Below are positions 1 through 9,771 of a stretch of DNA of 64,000 nt, in pieces. The stretch comes from Pontibacillus chungwhensis BH030062. GTDB lineage: Bacteria > Bacillota > Bacilli > Bacillales > BH030062. Under the pieces are notes generated by a model. The model saw nothing but the letters and a program-made list of their open reading frames with translations. It had not been told where the DNA came from and made no database searches. Location of the stretch: positions 1 to 64,000 of the forward strand of contig NZ_AVBG01000006.1 in the NCBI RefSeq assembly GCF_000770675.1, read 5' to 3'. How positions within the stretch are numbered: position 1 is the first letter of the stretch; the number at the start of each line of letters is the position of its first letter. The translations under genes and the position numbers were made by a program.

Positions 1-158
1 GTCATGCTTAAGACCTCGAGGGGATGGGCCCTGCAGCTGGACGCTCCACTAAAGCGGAGGCCCCTTGTTCACCTCCGACACGCTTAAGATCAAATGCGGA
101 GTGAAGCGTTCTTCTTCACGCAGAAGTTGGACTTAAGACCTCGAGGGAACAAGTAGGT
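1..158. repeat. GCGCAGGCG-type hairpin elements, one cut by the window edge and one truncated
   Basis: Bases 1-42 are the right end of an element whose left part lies outside the window; they share CTTAAGACCTCGAGG and a CAGCTGGAC end with the copy at 54185-54300. Bases about 53-158 form a second copy with left arm GCGGAGGCCCCTTGTTC and right arm GAACAAG, but the right terminus that should follow is missing. No coding potential is seen. Family membership is by direct comparison inside this window. Confidence 0.7.
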
Positions 159-160
159 AT

Positions 161-216
161 AAAAAAAGAGACCACAAACTCCTTTACAGTTTTCCCGTAA
201 AGAATTTGTGGTCTCT
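161..216 (-). terminator. Rho-independent terminator of glpK
   Basis: An 11-bp perfect stem (168-178 with 205-215, GAGACCACAAA) is followed on the minus strand by seven T residues. It lies 85 bases after the glpK stop and closes the glycerol operon. Confidence 0.9.
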
Positions 217-300
217 CCGTTTCTCCAACCGAATCGTGTTAACTTGTACATTTATTATAACAGAATTTTACGGTTTGCACACCATTCTGCTTAAATTGAC

Positions 301-1806
<1,506 letters not shown>

Positions 1807-1816
1807 TTATCTTAAA

Positions 1817-2647
1817 TTATGCATTCGCACGGGATGCCTGAACATCCTCATTGTTTGCTTTCTTCAATTCTTTACGTGCGGCTGTTAAAAAGATAACTAA
1901 AATCATTACAGTAAATACCCAAAAGGCTACCATGAGATCGTTCACAAAGATAGCTTTATAGAAGAGACCTCCATAGATGCCACCAATTATGGGTCCAAAG
2001 AGTGGAACCCAAGCGTATCTCCAATCTGAAGTTCCCTTACCTGGGATCGGTAAAACATAGTGTGCAATACGAGGTCCGATATCACGAGCAGGGTTAATCG
2101 CATATCCTGTAGTACCACCAAGTGACATACCAATCGCGGTAATGAGAAGACCTACAATCGCTGGATTTAATCCTTGGGTGAAGTCATTAGCCCCAATAAA
2201 TAATAGTCCCATCACTAACATAAACGTCCCTATGATTTCGCTTACAAGGTTGGATAAAGGACTTCGAATCGCTGGGTCGGTTGAAAACACCGCCAGTTTC
2301 GCCCCTTGATCTTCTGTTTCTTTCCAGTGAGGTAAATAGTGAAAGAAAACCACAATAGCCCCGATGAACGCACCTACTAACTGTGCAGTTAAGTATTTCG
2401 GAACTTTGCTCCAAGGGAACTCTCCCACCATAGCAAAACCTAGAGTTACAGCTGGATTAATATGTGCGCCGCTGACTTTCCCAACAGCGTAGACGGCAAG
2501 CATTACAGCAAGGCCCCAACCAAAAGATATTAATACCCAACTGGTACCTTCAGCTTTAGATCCTTTGAGTACAACGCCACCAACGACGCCACCTCCAAAG
2601 ATGATCAGGATCATTGTGCCGATCATTTCGCCTATAAATTCTGTCAT
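1817..2647 (-). CDS. glpF: Glycerol facilitator (aquaglyceroporin)
   Basis: Membrane channel for glycerol of the MIP family, 276 aa with six hydrophobic helices. Both NPA boxes are present: AHINPAVTLG near residue 65 and YAINPARDIGP near residue 205. The Asp after NPAR is typical of glycerol channels as opposed to water channels. AAGAAGG precedes the ATG by seven bases. It is the first gene of the glpFK operon and follows a 185-base leader with a conditional terminator. The C-terminal tail carries an extra hydrophobic segment and charged end. Function is secure from motifs and operon partner. Confidence 0.95.
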   Translation of the reverse strand: MTEFIGEMIGTMILIIFGGGVVGGVVLKGSKAEGTSWVLISFGWGLAVMLAVYAVGKVSGAHINPAVTLGFAMVGEFPWSKVPKYLTAQLVGAFIGAIVVFFHYLPHWKETEDQGAKLAVFSTDPAIRSPLSNLVSEIIGTFMLVMGLLFIGANDFTQGLNPAIVGLLITAIGMSLGGTTGYAINPARDIGPRIAHYVLPIPGKGTSDWRYAWVPLFGPIIGGIYGGLFYKAIFVNDLMVAFWVFTVMILVIFLTAARKELKKANNEDVQASRANA

Positions 2648-2703
2648 AATATACCTTCTTTCATTAGGTGCTGGCTTAGATAGCTATACCACTTTTAGCC
2701 ACA

Positions 2704-2768
2704 TAAAAAACCACACGCTTCTTGTTTGGGACAATCTCACATCGAAAGTCCTACAAGTGCGTGTGGTT
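2704..2768 (-). terminator. Conditional terminator in the glpFK leader (GlpP antitermination target)
   Basis: A 10-bp stem (2709-2718 with 2759-2768, AACCACACGC) is followed on the minus strand by a T run, between the promoter at 2807-2835 and glpF. In B. subtilis GlpP bound to glycerol 3-phosphate reads through such a leader terminator. The gene for GlpP directly upstream supports the same role here, which is inference. Confidence 0.8.
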
Positions 2769-2806
2769 CTCCTGCTCTCCGCCACTAATGTTAACTTGTG
2801 ACGTCT

Positions 2807-2835
2807 ACTATACTACGTATTGAAAACGCTGTCAA
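2807..2835 (-). promoter_or_regulatory. Sigma-A promoter of glpFK
   Basis: On the minus strand TTGACA (2830-2835) and TATAGT (2807-2812) are separated by exactly 17 bases. The -35 box overlaps the end of glpP, so glpFK has its own promoter within the glpP-glpFK cluster. Confidence 0.85.
2821..2834. promoter_or_regulatory. cre site (CcpA operator) overlapping the glpFK promoter
   Basis: TGAAAACGCTGTCA matches the Bacillus cre consensus TGWAANCGNTNWCA at every position. It lies across the -35 box and spacer, where bound CcpA would block RNA polymerase, so glpFK should be under carbon catabolite repression. Confidence 0.85.
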
Positions 2836-3386
2836 TAAGGTCCTATTTCCCATAATTCTTTTCTGGATGTAGAGACAGCATGAGCTCCGGCTTGTAAAGC
2901 TGATTGAACATCCTCTTTCGTTCTGATTAAGCCGCCAGCAATAATCGGTATTCCCAGCTCTTCTTTAATTTCAGATATAAAGGATGGAATTAATCCTGGT
3001 AAGACTTCAACGTAATCCGGTTGAGTCTTTTTCATAATGGCTACATTCCGATCAAGCGCTTGACTATCTATAAGGAACAAACGTTGAATCGCTAATATAT
3101 CATGCCTCTTAGCAGCTGTAATTACATTGGATCTTGTCGAAATCACTCCGTGAGGCTTCACTTCATGAAATAAGAACTCCAAACCGTAATCGTCATTTTT
3201 TAACCCTTGGATTAAATCAGTATGAACAAGAATTTTCTTCCCATGCTTTCGGCCTTTCCTAACTAACTTAGGTAGCAACGACAACCTTGTTTCTAATAGA
3301 ATGATCAATTCCTCATCACTCTCAAGTAGATACTCAAAATGCTTAATACTCTTAACAGCCGACAAAACCCCCTTCGGCAACTCCAT
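2832..3386 (-). CDS. glpP: Glycerol uptake operon antiterminator GlpP
   Basis: RNA-binding antiterminator of about 184 aa with a TIM-barrel-like fold. It carries the family's conserved segments, including FLFHEVKPHGVIST and the C-terminal IIAGGLIRTKEDVQSALQAGA. In B. subtilis the family binds the glpFK leader when glycerol 3-phosphate is present and prevents termination. The ATG at 3386 is chosen since AGGAGG lies seven bases before it, whereas the upstream in-frame start would be within the ribosome site region. It is immediately upstream of glpFK and its 3' end carries the glpFK -35 box. Confidence 0.93.
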   Translation of the reverse strand: MELPKGVLSAVKSIKHFEYLLESDEELIILLETRLSLLPKLVRKGRKHGKKILVHTDLIQGLKNDDYGLEFLFHEVKPHGVISTRSNVITAAKRHDILAIQRLFLIDSQALDRNVAIMKKTQPDYVEVLPGLIPSFISEIKEELGIPIIAGGLIRTKEDVQSALQAGAHAVSTSRKELWEIGPY

Positions 3387-3408
3387 ACCCTGACCTCCTT
3401 TAATCAAC

Positions 3409-3473
3409 TAAAGGGTGCCAGACACCCTTTAGCGCTATGCAGTGTTACTATACTGATTGGTGTCTGGCACCCG
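3409..3473. repeat. Inverted pair of GTGTCTGGCAC repeats
   Basis: GGGTGCCAGACACCC and GGTGTCTGGCACCC lie about 45 bases apart in opposite orientation between yvoF and glpP. The same motif recurs at 7550-7685, 17365-17462, 34604-34693, 50017-50063 and 50228-50332. Confidence 0.75.
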
Positions 3474-3506
3474 TTTGTACTTTAGAGCGGCAAAGCACAT
3501 GTGCAA

Positions 3507-3537
3507 GTAAAAAGGACTAGTGGTGAGCTAGTCCTTT
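3507..3537 (-). terminator. Terminator at the end of yvoF
   Basis: AAGGACTAG pairs with CTAGTCCTT across a short loop, followed on the minus strand by a T-rich tract. The yvoF stop codon (TAG, 3528-3530) lies inside the hairpin. Confidence 0.8.
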
Positions 3538-4055
3538 AGAAAAGTATCTTCTGTCTGACGCCTGGACATTTCTTCCTGGTCATAGATGACTCGCATAGGA
3601 TTGCCGCCAACAAAACATCCAGGTGGAACGTCTTTATGTACGAGCGTTCCAGCGGAAATGATCGCGTCATCTCCAATCGTTATGCCAGGCAATATGGTTG
3701 AGTTTGCACCAATCATGACGTTACTCCCGATGTTAACATCACCTAGGCGATACTCTTTAATCAAGTACTCATGCGCTAAAATAGTCGTGTTATACCCAAT
3801 CACCGTGTTCCGCCCAACAGAGATTCTTTCTGGAAACATTACATCGAGCATCACCATAAGAGCAAAAGCCGCCTGATCACCGACATCCATACGAAGGAAT
3901 GTACGATACAGCCAATTTTTCACCGGCAAAAATGGCGTATAACGAGCCAGTTGAATGACGACAAAATTTTTGACAACCTTCCAAAATGGGACGGTCTTAT
4001 AGACGTGCCACAATGAATTGGCCTCTTTCACCCGATGACGCTCGGTGTTTCTCAT
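3528..4055 (-). CDS. yvoF: Hexapeptide-repeat acyltransferase, YvoF-like
   Basis: Left-handed beta-helix O-acetyltransferase, 175 aa. The first about 75 residues are helical and hydrophobic. After that come hexapeptide turns such as VGRNTVIGYNT and IGSNVMIGANSTILPGITIGD, and the family's end VGGNPMRVI. The acceptor is unknown. It starts four bases after ppaX and ends in a terminator, so it is the last gene of the hprK-lgt-yvoD-ppaX-yvoF run, the same order as in B. subtilis apart from the nag genes. GGAG sits eight bases before the ATG. Confidence 0.85.
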   Translation of the reverse strand: MRNTERHRVKEANSLWHVYKTVPFWKVVKNFVVIQLARYTPFLPVKNWLYRTFLRMDVGDQAAFALMVMLDVMFPERISVGRNTVIGYNTTILAHEYLIKEYRLGDVNIGSNVMIGANSTILPGITIGDDAIISAGTLVHKDVPPGCFVGGNPMRVIYDQEEMSRRQTEDTFLKD

Positions 4056-4059
4056 AAGA

Positions 4060-4701
4060 TCACTCCATCACGATTTTTAAAATATCACTCATATGTTCAA
4101 GCATATAGTCTGGCTCTAAATCATCCAATACTTTACGCCCTTTAACCGTCCAAGCTACACCTGCTGTTTTGGTACCAGCATTTTGACCTGATTCAATATC
4201 ATGTGTGTTATCTCCTACCATGATTGTCTCTTCTGGCTTCGCATCAAGTTCTTTCATTGCACGAACGACTGGTTCTGGATGAGGTTTAGCATGAGTTACA
4301 TCATCTAATGTTACAATCGTTTCGAATTTATCAGCAATATGGGTAAGCTCAATCCCCATGTCTACCGTTTGACGCATCTTTGTTGTAACAATACCTAGCT
4401 TAAATCCTGCTTGCTTAAGTTTTTCTAACGTTTCAACAACGCCATCGTAAGCTTCCACGAGACGATCGTGATTCTCATGGTTATGGGTACGATACGTGTT
4501 CATCATTTCTTCGACATCTGCATCTGGATTGATTTTGCGTAAGCTTTCTTCAAGAGGAGGACCAATAAATTTCAGAACGTCCTCTCTGTTATATTTTCCT
4601 GGCGCATACGTTTCTGTCGTATGAAGAAACGATGCAATGATTAAATCATTTGTATTAATTAATGTTCCATCTAAGTCAAATAGAAGAGTGCGTATGGTCA
4701 T
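4060..4701 (-). CDS. ppaX: Pyrophosphatase PpaX (HAD family)
   Basis: HAD hydrolase of 213 aa that in B. subtilis hydrolyses the pyrophosphate released when HPrK dephosphorylates P-Ser-HPr. Motif [11 protein letters not shown] (nucleophile Asp), motif II TTK and the motif III-IV region KPHPEP...MVGDNTHDI are intact. The ATG at 4701 is preferred because AAAGGAAG precedes it; the longer reading frame would extend far into yvoD. It overlaps the 3' end of yvoD by 26 bases, implying coupled translation. Location in the hprK operon supports PpaX over a phosphoglycolate phosphatase. Confidence 0.9.
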   Translation of the reverse strand: MTIRTLLFDLDGTLINTNDLIIASFLHTTETYAPGKYNREDVLKFIGPPLEESLRKINPDADVEEMMNTYRTHNHENHDRLVEAYDGVVETLEKLKQAGFKLGIVTTKMRQTVDMGIELTHIADKFETIVTLDDVTHAKPHPEPVVRAMKELDAKPEETIMVGDNTHDIESGQNAGTKTAGVAWTVKGRKVLDDLEPDYMLEHMSDILKIVME

Positions 4702-5629
4702 AAGTGGCTTCCTTTCCTTTTGATGTAGTTCGGTTCCAAACGAAACCGACAATAGCTGTTAGTACAATAGCTGTTACGAGACGAATCAATAACAAGGGCC
4801 AAACCGGAATCCCGAGTGGTATGAAAATGAGCGTGTCCTCTACCACCGCGTGACAAGAGACGAGGAAGATAAGAGACAAGTACATATCTTTTTTCGACAC
4901 TCCGTCTTCTTTCACAGCTTGAATCATGAGCCCAGCTCCATAAGCTAACCCAATAACAAGCCCCGCCACAAGGGTCATGGATGCATTGCGCTCTACTCCC
5001 AATACACGTGTAAAAGGTGCGAGCCATTTCGAGAAAAGGTTTAACCAATTCTTTTCCTTTAGCCACTGCATCGCAACCATCAGAGGAATCACAATGGCCG
5101 CTAGTTGCAGAACGCTCATTATAGCTGTTTTAACACCAAGCAACACTATTGCAACATAGCCTTCTGGATCGGGTTGCTGGGTAATGAGTCCATACTGGGC
5201 CATTTCAGAACCGCCCTGCCAGAAGACATTTATTAGTATGGCTGAAAGAAAGGCAAGTGATAAGCGAATCCCTGCAACAAACCACCATTTCACCCCAACC
5301 TTCGAAGCCACTGTTGATTCAATCAGCAAGTTATGAGAGAACGACATCATAACTGCCATAATAAATACCTCTTTTACACTGAAATCAAATGAGACAATGG
5401 CACCAATCCCAGCATAGAGGTTTAAAAAGTTCCCTAAAACAAGCGGAATCGCCGCCTCACCTGGCAGTCCAATCCACTTCATGAGTGGTGTAATCCACTC
5501 CATAATCCACTTTAAGACGGGAGTAAACCGGAGAACCGTTACAAGTAACGTGATGGGAAATATGACTTTCCCAAGAGCCCACGTTACACTCATTCCTTGT
5601 TTCAACCCTCTTTGTAATATACCAGGCAA
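4676..5629 (-). CDS. yvoD: YvoD-like membrane protein (nucleoside recognition/gate domain)
   Basis: Integral membrane protein of 317 aa with about eight hydrophobic segments and two related halves (starting near residues 10 and 175), each with a [14 protein letters not shown]- or [11 protein letters not shown]-like loop as in gate-domain proteins. No substrate is known. The start is TTG at 5629: AGGAGG ends seven bases upstream and no ATG fits. The lgt stop lies within this ribosome site, so the two are translationally linked. A membrane transport role is inferred only from architecture. Confidence 0.8.
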   Translation of the reverse strand: MPGILQRGLKQGMSVTWALGKVIFPITLLVTVLRFTPVLKWIMEWITPLMKWIGLPGEAAIPLVLGNFLNLYAGIGAIVSFDFSVKEVFIMAVMMSFSHNLLIESTVASKVGVKWWFVAGIRLSLAFLSAILINVFWQGGSEMAQYGLITQQPDPEGYVAIVLLGVKTAIMSVLQLAAIVIPLMVAMQWLKEKNWLNLFSKWLAPFTRVLGVERNASMTLVAGLVIGLAYGAGLMIQAVKEDGVSKKDMYLSLIFLVSCHAVVEDTLIFIPLGIPVWPLLLIRLVTAIVLTAIVGFVWNRTTSKGKEATYDHTHSSI

Positions 5630-5641
5630 GGGGTACCCTCC

Positions 5642-6478
5642 TTACTTGTTCAGTTTGTTGCCCTCATAATCTCGATCTGCCTTATTTGTTTTACGACGGT
5701 ACATAATTAAAACTGAGGCAAGTAAGATCAGGACAATAGAGATTACTTGTGCTGTACGTAGCGAGCCAATGATATAAAGGCTATCTGTACGCATTTGTTC
5801 AATAAAGTAGCGTCCGAATGAATACCAAATGACATAACTTAAGAATACTTCACCGCGACGTGGATTGAACCTGCGCAACACCAATAAGAATACAAAGCCG
5901 AGGATGTTCCACACAGATTCATATAAAAAGGTAGGGTGATACACAACCCCCTCAATACACATTTGACGATTGATGAAGTCTGGTAAGAATTGCATGACAT
6001 TCTGATAGAACGACTCTGAAACAGGGCCACCATGAGCTTCCTGATTCATAAAGTTCCCCCAGCGCCCAATGGCTTGACCTAAAATAATACTAGGCGCTGC
6101 AATGTCAGCCAGCTGCCAAAATGGAAGTTTTCGAACACGAGCGAACACAACGGCTGTTGCAACAGAACCGATTAGAGCACCATGGATGGCAATACCGCCT
6201 TCCCAAATCGCAAATATATCGATTAAGGAACCATTCGCATATCGTTCCCATTCAAAAATAACATAGTAGATACGAGCTGAAATAATAGCGATTGGAATCG
6301 CAAACACAACTAAATCAACAAACGTATCTTTCTTAAAACCAAGTCGCTCCGACTCCCGCATAGCAAGCCATAAGCCAAGATAAGCGCCCGTTGCGATAAT
6401 GACTCCATACCAATAAATTGTGAAAGGCCCCAGGTCTAGAAGGACTCGACTTATAGGATCCGGACTACACGTCTGCAC
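5642..6478 (-). CDS. lgt: Prolipoprotein diacylglyceryl transferase
   Basis: Transfers diacylglycerol from phosphatidylglycerol to the lipobox cysteine of prelipoproteins at the membrane. The Lgt signature [14 protein letters not shown] (near residue 135) and seven hydrophobic segments are present; 278 aa. The start is GTG at 6478, with AGGAGG eight bases upstream. This overlaps hprK by 14 bases, and the ribosome site lies inside the last hprK codons. Substrates in the window include the CccB lipoprotein. Confidence 0.95.
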   Translation of the reverse strand: MQTCSPDPISRVLLDLGPFTIYWYGVIIATGAYLGLWLAMRESERLGFKKDTFVDLVVFAIPIAIISARIYYVIFEWERYANGSLIDIFAIWEGGIAIHGALIGSVATAVVFARVRKLPFWQLADIAAPSIILGQAIGRWGNFMNQEAHGGPVSESFYQNVMQFLPDFINRQMCIEGVVYHPTFLYESVWNILGFVFLLVLRRFNPRRGEVFLSYVIWYSFGRYFIEQMRTDSLYIIGSLRTAQVISIVLILLASVLIMYRRKTNKADRDYEGNKLNK

Positions 6479-7427
6479 CTGGGAATCCTCCTTTCGGTGA
6501 ACCAGCTTTATTCTCGTCAATCATACCGGTTAAACGGTGTGAGAATTCCTCAGCTGCATTTACACCCATACGCTTTAGACGGAAGTTCATCGCAGCTACT
6601 TCAATAATGACAGCAAGGTTTCGACCTGGGCGTACCGGCACAGTCGCTTTAGGAATTTCAACATCCATGATCTTCATTGTTTCCTCTTCTAAACCGAGGC
6701 GATCGTATTGTTTGTTCTTTTCCCACAGCTCGAGGTTAATGCAATATGTAATCCTCTTAAAGCTGCGAACGGCCCCAGCCCCAAATAATGTCATAACATT
6801 AATAATACCTAAGCCTCTGATCTCTAATAGGTGTTCAATAAGAGAAGGTGAGTTTCCGATTAACGTATCATAGTCTTCCTGACGAATTTCTACACTATCG
6901 TCAGCTACAAGACGGTGACCTCTCTTAACAAGTTCAAGAGCTGTTTCACTTTTACCAACTCCGCTCTGTCCTGTTATTAAAACCCCTACGCCATAAACAT
7001 CCACCAGAACGCCGTGTATCGCTGTAAAAGGGGCAAACTTTGTTTCTAAGAAGTTGGTTAACCGACTAATAACACGAGTCGTCTTATGCGGAGATCGCAT
7101 AATTGGCACACCCGCCTCAGATGCTGCCTTTATAAGTGCATCAGGCACTTCCATCCCCCGTGTAATCACAATGCCTGGTGTAATATCTGTACATAATTTC
7201 GCTGCACGATCCTTCTTATCTTCTTCTTTAAGTTCGTTAAAGAACGACAACTCCGTTTTGCCAAGCAATTGCAAACGTTCAGACGGATAATACTTAAAAT
7301 AGCCCGCCATTTCCATTCCAGGTCTAGAAATATCACTTGTAGAAATCTCACGGTGAACGCCATCCTCACCAGCAACAATTTCTAGATTAAATTGATCCAA
7401 CAAATCCTGGGTTCGAACTTTCGACAT
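6465..7427 (-). CDS. hprK: HPr kinase/phosphorylase
   Basis: Bifunctional enzyme that phosphorylates and dephosphorylates Ser46 of HPr, the signal for CcpA-mediated catabolite repression. 320 aa with an N-terminal regulatory domain and a C-terminal catalytic domain. The Walker [16 protein letters not shown], the family signature around [10 protein letters not shown], and the C-terminal [17 protein letters not shown] are intact. The ATG at 7427 is used as GGGAGG precedes it by seven bases; the longer frame has no such site. It leads the lgt-yvoD-ppaX-yvoF set, and its product should control both cre sites found here. Confidence 0.96.
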   Translation of the reverse strand: MSKVRTQDLLDQFNLEIVAGEDGVHREISTSDISRPGMEMAGYFKYYPSERLQLLGKTELSFFNELKEEDKKDRAAKLCTDITPGIVITRGMEVPDALIKAASEAGVPIMRSPHKTTRVISRLTNFLETKFAPFTAIHGVLVDVYGVGVLITGQSGVGKSETALELVKRGHRLVADDSVEIRQEDYDTLIGNSPSLIEHLLEIRGLGIINVMTLFGAGAVRSFKRITYCINLELWEKNKQYDRLGLEEETMKIMDVEIPKATVPVRPGRNLAVIIEVAAMNFRLKRMGVNAAEEFSHRLTGMIDENKAGSPKGGFPGADV

Positions 7428-7533
7428 ATGTAATCCTCCCTGTAGGTTATCCTCAATAATCACTTCCCCTATTGTAGCATTTTTTACAAAACTCTGTGGA
7501 AACAAAACAACCCAAACAAAAAAACACAAACCA

Positions 7534-7705
7534 CTGCAGTTCACTAAAGCACTACCGCGTGCCTGGCACCCTGCAGTTCTCTAAAGCGCTAACGCGTGCC
7601 TGACACCCTGCAGTTCGCTAAAGTACTAACGCGTGTCTGACACCCTGCAGTTCGCTAAAGTACTAACGCGTGTCTGACACCCTGCAGTTCGCTAAAGTAC
7701 TACAT
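7534..7705. repeat. 37-bp tandem array carrying the GTGTCTGRCAC motif
   Basis: CTGCAGTT recurs at 7534, 7571, 7608, 7645 and 7682, an exact 37-base period for five units. Units contain CTAAAGYACTAACGCG and GTGTCTGACACC. Units three to five are almost identical, the first is more diverged. There is no spacer diversity, so it is not a CRISPR array. Confidence 0.9.
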
Positions 7706-7726
7706 CAACCTCAAAAAATTGGTCAA

Positions 7727-7762
7727 TAAAAAAACTGATCCCATATGGGATCAGTTTTATTT
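7727..7762 (-). terminator. Bidirectional terminator after yvlD
   Basis: Perfect 12-bp stem, AAAACTGATCCC with GGGATCAGTTTT (7731-7758), flanked by A- and T-rich runs. It terminates yvlBD and overlaps its stop. Confidence 0.9.
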
Positions 7763-8107
7763 CTTAGCGTCTTTGAAGAGCTGGTTCAGGATTAGGTTTA
7801 AGATAGATAAGATGATGGCAGCAAGGATCGCCATGCCAAATCCTTCAATCTCAAAACTACTTCCTAGTAAACCTTGCGTAATCATTAGCGTAATCGCGTT
7901 GATAACAAATAAGAATAAACCAAGTGATAAAACTGTAATCGGCAAGGTTAAGACAACTAAAATCGGACGTACAATAACATTTAAAATCGAGAGAATGAAA
8001 CTCGCTAAGATAGCCGTTCCAATCCCTGCTAAGTATATCGAATCAAATAATTGATCAACGGCAATAATAGCCACAGCATTTAGAATAATACTAAAAAGCC
8101 AATTCAT
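7757..8107 (-). CDS. yvlD: YvlD-like membrane protein (phage-holin-like family)
   Basis: Small membrane protein of 116 aa with four hydrophobic helices, of the holin-like family to which B. subtilis YvlD belongs. It lies 15 bases after yvlB in one transcription unit. In B. subtilis yvlABCD is part of the sigma-W envelope-stress regulon; here only the B and D members remain together and a sigma-W-like promoter precedes yvlB. Biochemical role is unknown. Confidence 0.85.
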   Translation of the reverse strand: MNWLFSIILNAVAIIAVDQLFDSIYLAGIGTAILASFILSILNVIVRPILVVLTLPITVLSLGLFLFVINAITLMITQGLLGSSFEIEGFGMAILAAIILSILNLILNQLFKDAKK

Positions 8108-8122
8108 GATCCTTCCACTCCT

Positions 8123-9235
8123 TTATAAGCCTCCCCCTTCATCACCCTGTATCTTCACGGAACCTGTTTTTGTTTCCGCTTCAACATGCAAAATGTGATC
8201 CAGGTAAGGATTTGTTTCAAATTTCAACTCTTTCTTAAGCGTTTCTTTCTGCTCTGAGATCGTTTTAAAGTCTGGCAAATAGCAGTGAAGACTTCCAAGG
8301 TTGGTGAACATTTTTCCATTTAACCGTACCGATTTTGGTACGATAAGGTCCACATTCCCGGTAGTCGTTTTAAAGAAACCAGTATGTCCACGGTCCCCCT
8401 GCCAAGTACACTTAATATTTCCGTTAATAACTTGGGCATCAACTTTGCCAAAGTCTCCGGCCAGTTTCACAGACCCATTCATCATCTCAGTTTCTAAATC
8501 GTCGCACTTTACTTGCTCGGCAGTAATCGACCCATTCGAGGTGCTTAACTCCCACTCATGACCTTCCATCTTTTGGAGGATAATGTCTCCGTTCGATGTT
8601 TTCACGTCTAAGTCATGAACAGGAAGCCCTTCTGCTTCTATTTTCCCATTAAAGACACGAAGTGAAACGTCTTCATACGCTTTCTCCGGCACCCAAAGCG
8701 TTACATCCGTCTTGACCTTCTTAGATTTCACTTCGAACCTAAGCACTTCGTCATCTACAATAAAGTTTTTCATATCCATAAATCGTTCACGAGCTTCATC
8801 TTGATTATTAACTTGGTACACTTTAGCCTGACACTCAAGGCGCATATCTTGTTCCTTCCAAGGCTTCATCATTACATTTCCATTCGCCACATCAATATAT
8901 ACGTTATTAAACGTTACTCCCTGATGTTGAAAAATATGATGAACACTTTGATACGAACCAAAGTTGAAATCTAAATCTACATTTTTTATTTTCTTAAAGG
9001 CTTCTCCTACCAAACTTTTGAAACGTTGCTTTGTTGAACCAGAGTTGTAAGACTTGTGATCTTGCCGCGCATCCCAATCCACTTTCTTAGAAAGCTCAGC
9101 TGACTTACCCTCTTGCCCCTCTTCTTCTTTAACATCACTAGCATACGCCAAAGCATCCAGTAACTCCTCCGCTTCCTCTGTAGAGATCTTTCCCTCTTGA
9201 AGCATCGTTAAAATCCGCTTTCTCTCTTCTTGCAC
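8123..9235 (-). CDS. yvlB: YvlB-like DUF4097 beta-helix protein
   Basis: 370 aa. Residues 1-32 form a small helical module (KRILTMLQEGKISTEEAEEL) seen at the start of YvlB-type proteins. Residues from about 100 on are repetitive, with alternating patterns such as VFNGKIEAEGL, TSNGDIILQKM, TSNGSITAEQV and VINGNIKCTWQ, the signature of the DUF4097 beta-solenoid. No signal peptide or membrane span is seen, so it is likely cytoplasmic or membrane-associated via YvlD. It is the first gene of a yvlB-yvlD unit behind a sigma-W-like promoter. A structural role in envelope stress is inferred. Confidence 0.85.
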   Translation of the reverse strand: MQEERKRILTMLQEGKISTEEAEELLDALAYASDVKEEEGQEGKSAELSKKVDWDARQDHKSYNSGSTKQRFKSLVGEAFKKIKNVDLDFNFGSYQSVHHIFQHQGVTFNNVYIDVANGNVMMKPWKEQDMRLECQAKVYQVNNQDEARERFMDMKNFIVDDEVLRFEVKSKKVKTDVTLWVPEKAYEDVSLRVFNGKIEAEGLPVHDLDVKTSNGDIILQKMEGHEWELSTSNGSITAEQVKCDDLETEMMNGSVKLAGDFGKVDAQVINGNIKCTWQGDRGHTGFFKTTTGNVDLIVPKSVRLNGKMFTNLGSLHCYLPDFKTISEQKETLKKELKFETNPYLDHILHVEAETKTGSVKIQGDEGGGL

Positions 9236-9265
9236 GGTTCATCTCTCCTTTATCATCCTATTCTT

Positions 9266-9294
9266 TATACGCATCATAAGATCTATATGTTTCA
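9266..9294 (-). promoter_or_regulatory. ECF (sigma-W-type) promoter of yvlBD
   Basis: TGAAAC (9289-9294) and CGTATA (9266-9271) on the minus strand are spaced by 17 bases, matching the sigma-W class TGAAAC-N16/17-CGTA. It lies 31 bases before the yvlB start. Confidence 0.75.
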
Positions 9295-9477
9295 ATTTCG
9301 ACTCATTTATTTCTCATTCTCGATTCTCTACATAGTTCCTTCTTTAAAATAAGTGCTTCGTTAAAGTTTAATGTTGTTATACTTTCATATATTTATTAGA
9401 AATTGGTCAGTAATATAGAACATTTCAAACTGAGACATAAAAATTGTGATGAGCCCCCAACCTACCATATTGGGCTC

Positions 9478-9715
9478 GTTTCCGCTCTACTTATACAGCA
9501 AAGGTGGTCCTGGAAATTGCGAGACTCCTGCGGGAGAAAGAGGTCGACGAGACCCCGCAGGGTGGTTTCCCCGAGGAGGCTGTAAAAGAAAAGGGGGAAG
9601 TTCGACTAAGACCGTCACGTCCTGTGACAACGTCGAACGACCCCACGTCGTATGGGGCCGCGGAAAGCGAGTAATTTCCAGGACCACCTTACTCTCTATT
9701 AAAGCTAGCGGAAAC
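9478..9715 (+). repeat. Two-tier hairpin element, copy A (long form)
   Basis: Inner stem AAGGTGGTCCTGGAAATT (9501-9518) pairs perfectly over 18 bases with 9673-9690. Outer stem GTTTCCGCT (9478-9486) pairs with AGCGGAAAC (9707-9715), leaving 14- and 16-base internal arms. The core carries the family's GCGAGACTCCTGCGGGA and GCGGAAAGCGAGT, plus an insert with GTTCGAC/GTCGAAC and GTCAC/GTGAC hairpins. Open frames crossing it are not genes. Confidence 0.9.
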
Positions 9716-9771
9716 AACTCCAAGAACAAACAAATCCCCTTGCTTTTCATCAGAAAAGCAAGGGGACCCCC

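Noticed and set aside
7534-7705. Possible CRISPR array
   Set aside because: Units are contiguous with no variable spacers and no cas gene is nearby; it is an ordinary tandem repeat.
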